A DNA stretch of 64,000 nucleotides from UBA1479 sp963976055 (GCA_963976055.1 CAXBJB010000001.1:124001-188000), one strand, 5' to 3'. Shown: positions 32,832 through 41,752, counted from the stretch's first letter. Translations and numbers: made by a program. The notes: generated by a model from the letters alone, not told the origin.

Positions 32832-34142
32832 ATGGAATACAACACCAATTCCCTTGAAGAGAACTGGATGCCCTTCACCGGCAACCGAGACTTCAAGAAA
32901 AGCCCGCGCATCGTCGTGCGCGGCGAGGGCCTGCATTATTACGATCACAAGGGCGGCAAGATTCTCGACGGCTCGTCGGGCCTGTTCTGCTGCCCGCTCG
33001 GCCACGGGCGCAAGGAAATCGCCCAGGCGGTGTATGAGCAGCTTTTGGAAAACGACTACACCCCGCCGTTTCAGCTGGGCCACCCGGGGGCCTTCGATCT
33101 GGCCCAGCGGGTCGCCCGCATCACGCCCGAGCCCATGAACCACATCTTCTTCGCCAACTCGGGCTCGGAAGCCATCGACACGGCGCTGAAGATCGCCATG
33201 GCCTATCATCGGGTCAAGGGCCAGGGCCACCGCACGCGCTTCGTCAGCCGCGAGCGCGCCTATCACGGCGTCAACATCGGCGGCACGTCCCTGTCCGGCA
33301 TGGTCAAGAACCGCGAGACGTTTTCCGGCATGATGCCGGGCGTTGTGCACATGCGCCATACCTGGGACCCCAAGCAGACCTTCGTTCGGGGCCAGCCGGA
33401 AAAGGGGGCCGAGCTTGCCGACGACCTGCAACGTATCTGCGAGAACGTCGGCGGATCGACCATCGCCGCCTGCTTCGTGGAACCGATCGCCGGGTCCACG
33501 GGCTGCCTCGTGCCGCCCAAGGGATACCTGGAACGGCTGCGTGAAATCTGTGACGCCCACGGCATCCTGCTGGTGTTCGACGAGGTCATCACCGGCTTCG
33601 GCCGCACGGGGGCGCCCTTCGCGGCCCAGGCCTTCGGCGTCACCCCGGACCTGATGACCATGGCCAAGGCGATCACCAACGGCTGTCAGCCCATGGGTGC
33701 GATCGCCGTGAAGGACGAGATTTACGAGACCATCATCAACGCGGCGCCCGAGAACGCGATCGAGCTGTTCCACGGCTATACCTATTCGTCCCATCCGGCG
33801 GCCTGCGCCGCCGGCGTCGCCGTACAGAAGATCTACGAAGCCGACAATACCTTCGCGAAGGCGGCCGGCATGGTCGATCATTTCCAGAAGGCGCTGTATT
33901 CCCTCGAAGGGCTCGACTGCCTGGCCGACATCCGGGGCTACGGCATGATCGGCGCCATCGAACTGAAGCCCAAGGGCAATCCGGGCGCGCTCGGCACGCA
34001 GTTCCAGAAAGACCTGTTCTGGCGCGGCCTGCATGTAAAGTTCACGGGCGACTGCGGCGTCGTGGCCCCGGCCTTCGTCGCCAATGAGTCCGACATCGAC
34101 GCGATGATCGGCCTGCTCAGGGAAGCGCTCGAAGAGCTCTGA
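32832..34142 (+). CDS. tpa: Taurine:pyruvate aminotransferase
   Basis: 436 residues, class III aminotransferase, ATG at 32832 after GAGGAGGAAC. Characteristic blocks: LEENWMPFTGNRDFKKSPRI at the N-terminus, GSSGLFCCPLGHGRKEI, FANSGSEAIDTALKIA, RAYHGVNIGG, LLVFDEVITGFGRTGAPFAA and MTMAKAITNGCQPMGAIAV, whose Lys binds PLP. The N-terminal WMPFT and the CCPLGHG segment fit the Tpa/omega-amino acid:pyruvate group. It moves the amino group of taurine to pyruvate, giving sulfoacetaldehyde and alanine. It is divergent from tauR and opposite ald-xsc-pta, completing the pathway. A clear terminator follows. Other omega-amino acids such as hypotaurine or beta-alanine are alternative substrates. Confidence 0.92.
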   Translation: MEYNTNSLEENWMPFTGNRDFKKSPRIVVRGEGLHYYDHKGGKILDGSSGLFCCPLGHGRKEIAQAVYEQLLENDYTPPFQLGHPGAFDLAQRVARITPEPMNHIFFANSGSEAIDTALKIAMAYHRVKGQGHRTRFVSRERAYHGVNIGGTSLSGMVKNRETFSGMMPGVVHMRHTWDPKQTFVRGQPEKGAELADDLQRICENVGGSTIAACFVEPIAGSTGCLVPPKGYLERLREICDAHGILLVFDEVITGFGRTGAPFAAQAFGVTPDLMTMAKAITNGCQPMGAIAVKDEIYETIINAAPENAIELFHGYTYSSHPAACAAGVAVQKIYEADNTFAKAAGMVDHFQKALYSLEGLDCLADIRGYGMIGAIELKPKGNPGALGTQFQKDLFWRGLHVKFTGDCGVVAPAFVANESDIDAMIGLLREALEEL

Positions 34143-34167
34143 TCCGGATCGGAGTATGGAATTCAAG

Positions 34168-34199
34168 GCCGGGGCCGCGGTGCGGTCCCGGCTTTTTCT
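34168..34199 (+). terminator. Rho-independent terminator of tpa
   Basis: Stem GCCGGGGCCGC (34168-34178) pairs with GCGGTCCCGGC (34182-34192) with one G-U pair and a 3-base loop, followed by TTTTTCTT. It ends tpa transcription just before the convergent solute-binding protein gene. Confidence 0.88.
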
Positions 34200-35393
34200 T
34201 TAGGACGCCAGATACCGGTCGCGGTAAGCGTTGCGCAGGCCCGCGAACCACACGGGCTCGTCCGGCCACCACCACAGCTTCTCGAGCGCGTCGCCCGGAT
34301 AGGCATCCTTGAATGCCTGGCGGGTCTTCTTGGTCAGCAGGCCTTCGACCCCCTGGACCACGGAATTATAGCCCGAGGCGTTGCTCATCTGGGCGCCGGC
34401 GCGGGCGGTGTAGAGCGCATCGACGAAGGCATGGGCGGCATCGACGTTCTTGGCCGCCGCCGTCAGCGACAGTCCGTCCATCCAGGCAAAGGCCCCTTCC
34501 TTCGGCGCCATGTAGGCGATCGGCTGGCCGGCCTTGATCAGTTCGATGGCGGGGCCGTCCCAGGTCTGGCCGATCACCACGCCGTTGCGGGTGAAGTTGG
34601 TTTTCTGGCTTTCGTGGTCGTGCCAGAACGCGCGCATCCAAGGCCTGTGCGCGAGGGCGAATTTGAGGATGTCGCTCCAGATGGCGCGCATGGCGCTCTC
34701 GTCCTTGTAGGCGTCCTGAAACGGCGGCAGTTTTCCCTGTTCGGCCAGCATGCGCCCGATCCCGGACATCAGGGAATGGGCCCGGCCCTGGACCAATCCC
34801 TTCATTTCGGGCAGCCACAGGTCGGCCAGGGATAGATTGCCGTAGACACCCATGAAGCGGTCCGTGCGCCAGGCGATGCCTTCCGTCCCCCAGATATGGG
34901 GCAGGTGGTGCTGACCCTTGTTCCAGGACCAGTTTTCGGAAATTTTCAGGAACGCAGGCTGCACGTTGGCCAGGTTCGGGATCTTCTTCATGTCCCAGGC
35001 CTGGGTCATGTTGAGGGCCAGCCACTGGCTCTTGCGGTGGGCGGAGGGGGAAATCACGTCCCAGGCGCGGCCGTGGGTCGCGGTGACCTGGGTCAGCATT
35101 TCCTCGTTGGAGCCGACGGTGGTGATGTTGGCGGTGATGCCCGTTTTCTTCTTGAAGGCCTGGGCGAAGCGGGCGGGGACGTAGCCGGTCCAGGTCAGCA
35201 CGTTGACGGTTTCGCCCTTGGCGTTGGCCGGGCGGATCAGCATCGGCGCGACGGCCATTCCGATGCCGCCGGCGGCAAGGGCGGCGCCATTTCCCAGCAA
35301 GGTGCGCCGCGTGAAAACGCGCGCCAAGCGCGCGGTCTCGCCGGCAGAAGCGCCAGCGGAAGCGGATGTTTCTTGTTGGGGCTTTCGGCCCAT
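34200..35393 (-). CDS. ABC-transporter solute-binding protein (spermidine/putrescine-type), Tat-exported
   Basis: 397 residues from ATG 35393. An N-terminal twin-Arg motif (FTRRTLLGNG) and hydrophobic stretch indicate Tat export as a folded protein. The mature part starts VNVLTWTGYVPARFAQAFKKKTG, typical of PotD-like periplasmic binding proteins, with GIAWRTDRF and NASGYNSVV as further family-like segments. No permease or ATPase gene is next to it, so it is either an orphan or served by a transporter elsewhere. It is convergent with tpa; a role in taurine uptake is possible by location only, since known taurine systems use TauA- or TRAP-type receptors. Confidence 0.85.
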   Translation of the reverse strand: MGRKPQQETSASAGASAGETARLARVFTRRTLLGNGAALAAGGIGMAVAPMLIRPANAKGETVNVLTWTGYVPARFAQAFKKKTGITANITTVGSNEEMLTQVTATHGRAWDVISPSAHRKSQWLALNMTQAWDMKKIPNLANVQPAFLKISENWSWNKGQHHLPHIWGTEGIAWRTDRFMGVYGNLSLADLWLPEMKGLVQGRAHSLMSGIGRMLAEQGKLPPFQDAYKDESAMRAIWSDILKFALAHRPWMRAFWHDHESQKTNFTRNGVVIGQTWDGPAIELIKAGQPIAYMAPKEGAFAWMDGLSLTAAAKNVDAAHAFVDALYTARAGAQMSNASGYNSVVQGVEGLLTKKTRQAFKDAYPGDALEKLWWWPDEPVWFAGLRNAYRDRYLAS

Positions 35394-35409
35394 GAACGGC
35401 GGTCTCAAT

Positions 35410-35434
35410 GATAATGGATCAATCCGCCATTATC
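35410..35434. promoter_or_regulatory. Inverted repeat upstream of the solute-binding protein gene
   Basis: GATAATGG (35410-35417) and CCATTATC (35427-35434) are exact inverted copies 9 bases apart, starting 17 bases before the ATG at 35393. Position suggests an operator or a leader hairpin that could cover the ribosome binding region. Confidence 0.35.
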
Positions 35435-35564
35435 GTCGTCTATCTATGCAAAACCAGCACCAGTTTCTAATTTTCACGGTGCCAGTCGTCAGGCCTATGC
35501 AAGACATGTGTGTTACTTTTTACCCATTCTAACGTCCAGCATAGGCAATGAAGGGCATACCGCC

Positions 35565-36131
35565 GTGAGTGAATCCGAGGCCGAGGAGGCGCGTCAGTTC
35601 GCTGTGGTGGCGCCGCAGGACGTGTCTTCGCCCAAGCTGGACGCGTTCCTTGCCCATTGCCGCGCGCTGCAAGGCGACCGGGCCATGCCCCGGTGGTCAG
35701 ACTTCAAGCTCCACAAATTGCCGGCGGACGTTATTCCATACATGGCGGTGGCCGACGTCGGCGACGGGGCCAAGACCTTCACCTACCGATTCTGGGGGAC
35801 CGGCCATACGGCCCTGAAGGGGGTCGATATGACGGGCCGCATGGTGTCGGAAATCGCGGCGCCCGCGCTGGCTTACATCGGACAGCGCCAATACGAGATG
35901 GTATCGGAGGCGCGCCGGCCGCTCATTTTCGTCCATGCGCTCAAGCCGTACAATCCCTGGAAGGATGAAATCCAGGTCGCCGCCCGCGTCCCCCTGTCCG
36001 AGGACGGAGAGACCGTCGACAAGGTGGTGTCTTACTCCAGCTATATGGAAGACAGGGAGGCCTGGGCCGACATCTATTGGCGGGCGGTCAACGGCGGCGG
36101 CGCGGCGGGCAGGCGTTCCGCTGTTCGCTGA
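35565..36131 (+). CDS. PAS_5-type PAS-domain protein
   Basis: 188 residues from GTG 35565; an upstream GTG at 35508 is possible but adds only noncommittal residues. The conserved core is recognisable: WSDFKLHKLPADVIPYMAVADVGDG, TYRFWGTGHTALKGVDMTGR and VSYSSYMEDRE. This single-domain PAS family (about 180 residues) is common in Rhodospirillales, with no effector domain and no known signal. It is presumably a soluble sensor or ligand-binding protein that acts on a partner. It is convergent with the aldolase gene, only 19 bases apart. Confidence 0.8.
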   Translation: MSESEAEEARQFAVVAPQDVSSPKLDAFLAHCRALQGDRAMPRWSDFKLHKLPADVIPYMAVADVGDGAKTFTYRFWGTGHTALKGVDMTGRMVSEIAAPALAYIGQRQYEMVSEARRPLIFVHALKPYNPWKDEIQVAARVPLSEDGETVDKVVSYSSYMEDREAWADIYWRAVNGGGAAGRRSAVR

Positions 36132-36150
36132 ACGCCAAAGAAGGCCGCGA

Positions 36151-36804
36151 TTACAGAATCGACTGGCCGGTCTTTTCCCAGTCCTTCAGGAAGGCTTCCA
36201 GGCCCTTGTCCGTCAGCGGATGCTTGAACAATTGCCAGATCACCCCCGGCGGCAGGGTGCACACGTCGGCGCCGATGCGTGCGGCGTCGACCACATGCTG
36301 CGGCGAGCGCACGGAAGCGACGAGGATTTCCGTCTGAAAGTCGTAGTTGGAATAGATCTCGGCAATCTCGCCGATCAGGCTCATGCCGTCCTGGCCGATG
36401 TCGTCGAGTCTGCCGACGAAGGGCGAGATGAAGGCCGCCCCCGCCTTGGCCGCCAGCAATGCCTGGGCGGCGGAAAAGCACAGCGTCACGTTGACCGGCG
36501 TGCCGGCCTGGCTCAGCGTCTTGCAAGCGGTCAGCCCGGCCTCGGTCAGCGGTACCTTGACCGCCACGTTCTTGGCGACCTTGGCCAGCTTGCGGCCTTC
36601 CTCGATCATGCCGGCGGCGTCCGTCGCCGTGACCTCGGCCGATACGGGGCCGTCGACCATGGCGCAGATTTCCTTCACCACCTCGATGAAGTCGCGCCCC
36701 GACTTGGCGATCAGGGATGGGTTGGTGGTCACGCCGTCCACCAGGCCGGTGTCGTTCAGGCGTTTGATTTCGGCGACGTCCGCCGTGTCGACGAAGAACT
36801 TCAT
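36151..36804 (-). CDS. fsa: Transaldolase-like fructose-6-phosphate aldolase (MipB/TalC family)
   Basis: 217 residues, ATG at 36804, the compact length of the MipB/TalC group. MKFFVDTADVAEIKRLN, GVTTNPSLIAKSGRDF, NVAVKVPLTEAGL (with the Schiff-base Lys) and FISPFVGRLDDIG are the family blocks; TTNPSL and KVP are active-site motifs. Members either cleave fructose 6-phosphate to dihydroxyacetone and glyceraldehyde 3-phosphate or act as transaldolase in the pentose phosphate pathway. Several alphaproteobacteria use this short form as their transaldolase, so that is equally likely. It is divergent from dtd. Confidence 0.93.
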   Translation of the reverse strand: MKFFVDTADVAEIKRLNDTGLVDGVTTNPSLIAKSGRDFIEVVKEICAMVDGPVSAEVTATDAAGMIEEGRKLAKVAKNVAVKVPLTEAGLTACKTLSQAGTPVNVTLCFSAAQALLAAKAGAAFISPFVGRLDDIGQDGMSLIGEIAEIYSNYDFQTEILVASVRSPQHVVDAARIGADVCTLPPGVIWQLFKHPLTDKGLEAFLKDWEKTGQSIL

Positions 36805-36935
36805 GAAGTCGGCTCCCAACCGATGGTGTCGTTGTCGGGCCCCACTTAACCCGTGGACAGCCGGGAAATCAACCGCCCGCCGCTTGCCGTCACGAATTGG
36901 CCACACCTATAGTCGCGGTTACGGAGGAAACGCAC

Positions 36936-37391
36936 ATGCGGGCATTGCTGCAACGGGTGACGGCGGCCGGGGTTTCCCTGGTCGATGATGCGGGCGCGGA
37001 AGCGCCCCTGGCCGCGATCGGCCCCGGTCTGGTGGTCCTGGTCTGCGCCGAGCCGCAGGACACGGACGAAACCGTGCAGTATTTCGCGCGCAAGGTCGCC
37101 AACATGCGGATGTTCGAGGACGCCCAGGGCAAGACCAACCTGTCGATCCAGGACGTCGGCGGCCAGGCCCTGGTGATCAGCCAGTTCACCCTGGCCGCCG
37201 ACTGGAAGCGGGGCAACCGCCCCGGGTTTTCGGGGGCCGCCGATCCGCAAACGGCGGAACGCCTGTACCTGGCGTTCGCGGATCATCTCAAGGCCGAAGG
37301 CGTCGATGTGGCGATGGGCCGGTTCCGGTCGCACATGCGGGTGACTCTGACCAACGACGGGCCGTTCACGATCTGGATGGATTCGGATTAA
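36936..37391 (+). CDS. dtd: D-aminoacyl-tRNA deacylase
   Basis: 151 residues, ATG at 36936 with GGAGGA upstream. MRALLQRVTAAGVSL at the N-terminus, the SQFTLAADWKRGNRPGF active-site region and a C-terminal NDGPFTIWMD, corresponding to the Gly-cisPro motif. The enzyme removes D-amino acids (and Gly from tRNA-Ala) wrongly attached to tRNA, protecting translation. A strong hairpin with flanking A/T runs follows directly. The D-glutamate genes further along the window also deal with D-amino acids, but are not linked. Confidence 0.96.
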   Translation: MRALLQRVTAAGVSLVDDAGAEAPLAAIGPGLVVLVCAEPQDTDETVQYFARKVANMRMFEDAQGKTNLSIQDVGGQALVISQFTLAADWKRGNRPGFSGAADPQTAERLYLAFADHLKAEGVDVAMGRFRSHMRVTLTNDGPFTIWMDSD

Positions 37392-37400
37392 GCGCATAGA

Positions 37401-37432
37401 AAACGCCGCGCCCTTTGGGGGACGCGGCGTTT
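37401..37432. terminator. Hairpin terminator between dtd and the convergent EF-hand gene
   Basis: AAACGCCGCG (37401-37410) and CGCGGCGTTT (37423-37432) form a perfect 10-base stem with a 12-base loop. A and T at the stem ends make it usable in both directions. Confidence 0.8.
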
Positions 37433-37472
37433 CCATGATGCCGCCGCTGGGGCGGGCGGCGGCTGGGGAAGG

Positions 37473-37976
37473 TTATCTGCGCTCGCCGTGATGGCCGCGT
37501 TCGTCGCGGTCATGGTCACGGTCCTTGTGCTTGCGCTTCAGTTCGCCGCGTTCGATCTCGCCGTCGTCGTTGCGGTCGAGGTGCGCCATCATGCGGTCGA
37601 CCCGGCGGGCGATCTCGGCTTCCGAGACCTTGGCGTCGCCGTCACGGTCGAGCTTCTGGAACATGCGGACCATGCGGTGGCGCATGATTTCGTTGAACAG
37701 GCCCTGGAATTCGTCCAGCGACAGTTGGCCGTCCTTGTCGGCGTCGTACTTGGCGAGGGATGCCTTGCGGGCGGCCGTGATCTCGTCCTTGGTGATCTTG
37801 CCGTCCTGGTTGGCGTCATAGCGTTCGAACAGCCATTCGGCCCGGTCGCCGGACTTGCCATGATGGCCGCGGTAGTCGGCCTGGGCGGCGAAGGCGGCCC
37901 CGCCAATCACGGTCGCGACGGCCAGGGCGCCGAGGACGATCTTGGTGTGGGTCTTCATACGGTGGGTGCGTGCCAT
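37473..37976 (-). CDS. Secreted EF-hand protein, four calcium-loop type
   Basis: 167 residues from ATG 37976, preceded by AAGGAG. Signal peptide: THTKIVLGALAVATVIGGAAFA. The mature part has four EF-hand-like loops: DANQDGKITKDE, DADKDGQLSLDE, DRDGDAKVSEAE and DRNDDGEIERGE, all with acidic ligands in place, and a His/Asp/Arg-rich tail (HKDRDHDRDERGHHGERR). It should bind several calcium ions in the periplasm. It is divergent from a response regulator/histidine kinase pair, and similar EF-hand/two-component neighbours are familiar in proteobacteria, where the kinase may sense calcium or envelope state; that link is an inference here. Confidence 0.88.
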   Translation of the reverse strand: MARTHRMKTHTKIVLGALAVATVIGGAAFAAQADYRGHHGKSGDRAEWLFERYDANQDGKITKDEITAARKASLAKYDADKDGQLSLDEFQGLFNEIMRHRMVRMFQKLDRDGDAKVSEAEIARRVDRMMAHLDRNDDGEIERGELKRKHKDRDHDRDERGHHGERR

Positions 37977-38164
37977 CGATTGTCTCCTTGTTTCGTGGCT
38001 TTCGATGCCCCCAAGAGACCCTGCAAACGTCGCTCAAATATGGCGGCAAACGCGTCTATTGTCGCAAAACGTGGCGCTCCGCCGGGATGACACAGTTGGT
38101 TACAAATTTTTGCCCGCCGCCCCGCGGGCCTTTGGCATAGTGACGTCCTGGAAAGAAATGAGAC

Positions 38165-38890
38165 ATGCCCGACAGCGAACACATCCTGGTCGTCGACGAC
38201 CATCCGGATATCCGGGACGCCCTGGCGCGCTATTTGAAAGAGCACGGTTACCGGGTGACCACGGCCGACCGCGCCCAATCGGCGCGTCAGGCGCTGGACA
38301 CCAGCGCCATCGACCTGGTGGTTCTGGACATCATGATGCCGGGCGAGGACGGCCTGTCGCTGTGCCGCCACCTGCGCGCGACCACCTCCCTGCCGGTGAT
38401 TTTGCTGACCGCCATGGCCGACGATACGGACCGCATCATCGGCCTGGAAATGGGCGCCGACGATTACGTGACCAAGCCGTTCAATCCGCGTGAACTGCTG
38501 GCCCGCATCAAGGCCGTGCTGCGCCGCGCCGGCGCCATGCCGCCGGTCGAGGCCGAGACGCCCGGCACCCGCTACCGCTTCGGGCCCTGGACCTTCGATC
38601 CGGGCGCTCAGGTGTTGAGCGGCCCCGGGGGCGATCCCATCGCCCTGTCGACGGGGGAAAGCCTTCTGTTGGGCGTGTTCGTGCGCCATCCGGGCCGGGT
38701 TCTGAATCGCGATCAGTTGTTGGACCTGACCCGTGGGCGCACGGCGCAGTTGTTTGACCGCGCCATCGACAATCAGGTCAGCCGCCTGCGCAAGAAGGTC
38801 GAACGCGACGCGCGCCATCCCGAATACATCAAGACCCATTGGGGCGGCGGATACAGCTTTGCCGCCCCTGTCGAAACCGTCCGGCCATGA
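38165..38890 (+). CDS. OmpR-family response regulator
   Basis: 241 residues. Receiver domain: HILVVDDHPDI with the acidic pair, phosphoacceptor Asp55 in VVLDIMMPGEDG, Thr in ILLTAMAD and Lys in YVTKPFNPREL. The C-terminal winged-helix domain includes LSTGESLLLGVFVRHPGRVL and VSRLRKKVERD with HWGGGYSF at the end. It binds DNA as a dimer when phosphorylated. The kinase gene starts inside its stop codon (ATGA), so the pair is co-translated. The divergent EF-hand gene is an obvious candidate target. Confidence 0.95.
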   Translation: MPDSEHILVVDDHPDIRDALARYLKEHGYRVTTADRAQSARQALDTSAIDLVVLDIMMPGEDGLSLCRHLRATTSLPVILLTAMADDTDRIIGLEMGADDYVTKPFNPRELLARIKAVLRRAGAMPPVEAETPGTRYRFGPWTFDPGAQVLSGPGGDPIALSTGESLLLGVFVRHPGRVLNRDQLLDLTRGRTAQLFDRAIDNQVSRLRKKVERDARHPEYIKTHWGGGYSFAAPVETVRP

Positions 38891-40359
38891 CGGCGCCCCG
38901 CTTCAGACTGCCGGCCTTCAGATTGCCCTGGCCGCGGTCCCTGGCAGGACAGCTGATTGCGTCCTTATTGGTCGCGATCACCGTCGCCCAGGTCGTCAGC
39001 TTCGTCGTGTTCACGTCGGAACGCCGCGACGACATCGCCAACGCGCGGCGCGAACAGGTCATGCAGCGCGCGGCTTCGCTGGTGCAGATGCTGGACCGTT
39101 TGGGGGCGCAACGCGACGCGGCCCTGACCCAGACGATCCTGACGGCGGCGACCTCGACCCGCGTGCGGTTCTGGATCGCGCCGACCAACGCGGTGCCGGC
39201 GGACATGGCGGACGTTGTCGACAACGATTATGTGCGCACTCTGGCGGCGCGCCTGGGCGATGACGACAAGCGGAGGATCTTGGTCATGGTCGCGGATTTC
39301 GACGGCCGCCGGCTGCTGCCCCTGCCGCCGTTCCTTCACCGCCTCCACAGGCAATGGCATGGCGGTGAGGGGAAAGAGGAAATCAGCCGCCCCGCCGGGC
39401 CGCCGCGCCATCCCGTCGGTTTGGCGTTGTCCGTGTCGTTGGGCGGCGGTGAATGGCTGAACGGGGAATGGGCCGCCCCTCCGCCCCGTGTGTGGGGCAT
39501 CCGCGCCTTGATCGCCATGGTGCTGATGGTGCTGGCCGTGTCCGCCGTCAGTTTCCTGATCGTGCGACGCCTGACCCGCCCGCTGCGCGAACTGGCCGCC
39601 GCCGCCGATGCGCTCGGCCGTGGCGACGTGCCGCCGCCGCTGATGCCCCGGGGCCCTGGTGAAATCCGCCGCACGACCGCCGCCTTCAACACCATGCAGG
39701 AGCGCCTGCACCGCTTCGTCGCCGACCGCACGCGCATGCTGGCCGCCATCAGCCATGACCTGCGCACGCCGCTGACGTCGCTGCGCCTGCGCGCCGAATT
39801 CATCACCGACGATGCGGAAAACAAGCAGAAGATCCTGAACATCCTGGACGAGATGGAACGCATCACCGAGGCGACGCTGGCCTTCGCCCGCGACGAGCAG
39901 GCGGGGGGCCAGACAGCGTCCACGGACGTCGCGGCGCTGTGCCGCGATGTGGCCCAGGAACTGAGCGACATGGGGTTGGACGTGACGTTCACGCCGACGG
40001 GGCCGGCCGTCATGACCTGCCAGCCGACGGCGATCAAGAGGGCGATCCGCAATCTGGCCCAGAACGCGGTTCATTACGGTGGCCGGGCGCGCCTGGCCGC
40101 GCGCCTGGGGAACGGCGAAATCCTGGTCACGGTCGAAGACGACGGCCCCGGAATCCCCGAAGCCGACCAGGACAGCGTGTTCGAACCCTTCACCCGGTTG
40201 GAAACCTCGCGCAGCCATGAAACGGGCGGGGTTGGGCTGGGTCTGGCGATCACGCGCAACATCGTGCGCGCCCATGGCGGCGACATTCGATTGGAAAATC
40301 TGACGCCCCGGGGCCTGCGGGTGACCGTCTCCCTGCCGTTGCCGAGCGACGGCGATTGA
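38887..40359 (+). CDS. Membrane sensor histidine kinase (EnvZ-like)
   Basis: 490 residues from ATG 38887. Two membrane helices (about residues 20-42 and 205-228) enclose a periplasmic domain of roughly 160 residues. A HAMP linker (RRLTRPLRELAAAADALGRG) precedes the phosphorylated His in MLAAISHDLRTPLTSLRLRA. The ATPase part has NLAQNAVHYG, VEDDGPGIP and GVGLGLAITRNIVRAHGG. It phosphorylates the coupled OmpR-type regulator. The periplasmic loop is Arg/Pro/His-rich without a recognisable sensor fold; the stimulus is unknown. Confidence 0.95.
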   Translation: MTAPRFRLPAFRLPWPRSLAGQLIASLLVAITVAQVVSFVVFTSERRDDIANARREQVMQRAASLVQMLDRLGAQRDAALTQTILTAATSTRVRFWIAPTNAVPADMADVVDNDYVRTLAARLGDDDKRRILVMVADFDGRRLLPLPPFLHRLHRQWHGGEGKEEISRPAGPPRHPVGLALSVSLGGGEWLNGEWAAPPPRVWGIRALIAMVLMVLAVSAVSFLIVRRLTRPLRELAAAADALGRGDVPPPLMPRGPGEIRRTTAAFNTMQERLHRFVADRTRMLAAISHDLRTPLTSLRLRAEFITDDAENKQKILNILDEMERITEATLAFARDEQAGGQTASTDVAALCRDVAQELSDMGLDVTFTPTGPAVMTCQPTAIKRAIRNLAQNAVHYGGRARLAARLGNGEILVTVEDDGPGIPEADQDSVFEPFTRLETSRSHETGGVGLGLAITRNIVRAHGGDIRLENLTPRGLRVTVSLPLPSDGD

Positions 40360-40486
40360 CGGCCCCGGACGACAGGTCGGGTGGCTATAACTAAAGCCTT
40401 GTTGGCAAAGGGTTTTATTTTAAGGCTATACTGCCGCTCGGCGCTGCCGGACGGGGACCGGCGGCTGCCCACGGAGGAGGCGGACC

Positions 40487-41716
40487 GTGGAAACCCTGAA
40501 TGCGGGCGCAAACGGCGATCCCGGCGGCGAGATCGGCACGATTCACGACCTGATGGAAACGTTGGACCATTGGTCGGCGCCTGAATCCGACGTCAACCAT
40601 CTGCTGCTGGTGTCCTTCACGACGCTTGGCATGCCCGATCAGCAGGAAGGCGTGCAGCAGGCGCTTGAAGGCGCCTTTCTCACCTTCGTTCATTCCCGTG
40701 GCGGACATGTGTACAAGCTGTCCGATCTGGACACCGCGATCCTGATCAAGCTTGCTGAATTCAACCGCATGGAAGCGATGATGGACCTGAAGGTCGACAT
40801 CATGCGCGTCATTCAGCACCACCTGCCGGAGCATTTTTCCAAGATCGACCAGGCCCGCCTGATCCGGCCGATCGATCTGGGGGCCCGCCTGGACGCGGCC
40901 AAGCGGTTCCTGGACGCCTACGGCGACCGCCGCCGCGAAACCGCCGGCGACGACGGCGGCGAACGGCCGCTCAACATGCAGGACATCCAAAAGCTGCGCG
41001 ACGCGCTGCGCAAGCTGGGCCCGCGCGAATTCGGCAAGCGTTACATCCGCTCGCAGACCGCGGCCCGGATCGTGCCGGGCAAACCGGCGCAGCCGGTGAT
41101 GACCGAATATTACGTGGGGGTCGATCTGTTGAAGCAGTCGATCCTGCGCGGGGTCGATATCCGCGGCACCGGCAACGTGTTCAATCAGCTGACCCTGACC
41201 TTCGACCAGGCATTGTTGTACTGCATCGGCGCCGTTGCGGGCGACAAGTCCAAGCGGTCCCTGAACATGAACGTGGAGACCGTGTTCACCAACGCCTTCG
41301 ATCACTTTCTCAACGAAGGTGGCGACGGCGGCCTGGCCGGTGTGGTCATCGAGTTCCGCCAGGACAACATGTTCCAGCATTTCAGCCAGTTCCAGACCGC
41401 CTGTGAGCTGATCCACAAGAAGGGCGGCACCGTGGCCATCGACAACGTGCAGCCGGAAACGCTGGGCGTGGTCAATCTGCACCGTCTGAAGGTCAAGATG
41501 GCCAAGGTCATGTGGCGGGGCGACGCCGAGGAGACGTATCTTCAGGCCAAGGACGATATCCGCACCATGCAGGAGGGCGGCACGGTTATGGTATTGGCCC
41601 ATGTCGATGACGAGCAGGCGGTCACCATCGGCCAGAGTCTTGGCATCAACCTGTTTCAGGGCTATCACGTCGACAAACTTCTGGCCGGTGGGGCGGCCTC
41701 GAAGGGCGGCGCTTAG
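40487..41716 (+). CDS. Degenerate GGDEF-EAL-like protein, tandem paralogue 1
   Basis: 409 residues from GTG 40487 after GGAGGAGG. The N-terminal half (LLLVSFTTLGM, GGHVYKLSDLDTAILIKL) follows the layout of a GGDEF domain but without the GG(D/E)EF loop. The C-terminal half resembles EAL: SLNMNVETVF matches the strand with the conserved Asn, VVIEFRQDN the LEITE strand, FQTACELIHKKGGTVAID the helix leading to the DD motif, and VMVLAHVDDEQ plus GINLFQGYHVDKLL the AEGVE and QGY segments. The metal Glu and second Asp are lost, so no c-di-GMP turnover is expected. Two closely related genes follow. Cytoplasmic. A nucleotide-binding or protein-interaction role is an inference. Confidence 0.72.
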   Translation: METLNAGANGDPGGEIGTIHDLMETLDHWSAPESDVNHLLLVSFTTLGMPDQQEGVQQALEGAFLTFVHSRGGHVYKLSDLDTAILIKLAEFNRMEAMMDLKVDIMRVIQHHLPEHFSKIDQARLIRPIDLGARLDAAKRFLDAYGDRRRETAGDDGGERPLNMQDIQKLRDALRKLGPREFGKRYIRSQTAARIVPGKPAQPVMTEYYVGVDLLKQSILRGVDIRGTGNVFNQLTLTFDQALLYCIGAVAGDKSKRSLNMNVETVFTNAFDHFLNEGGDGGLAGVVIEFRQDNMFQHFSQFQTACELIHKKGGTVAIDNVQPETLGVVNLHRLKVKMAKVMWRGDAEETYLQAKDDIRTMQEGGTVMVLAHVDDEQAVTIGQSLGINLFQGYHVDKLLAGGAASKGGA

Positions 41717-41752
41717 GCCGGCCTCGCAGAAACAACGAAACGGAAACGCAAG

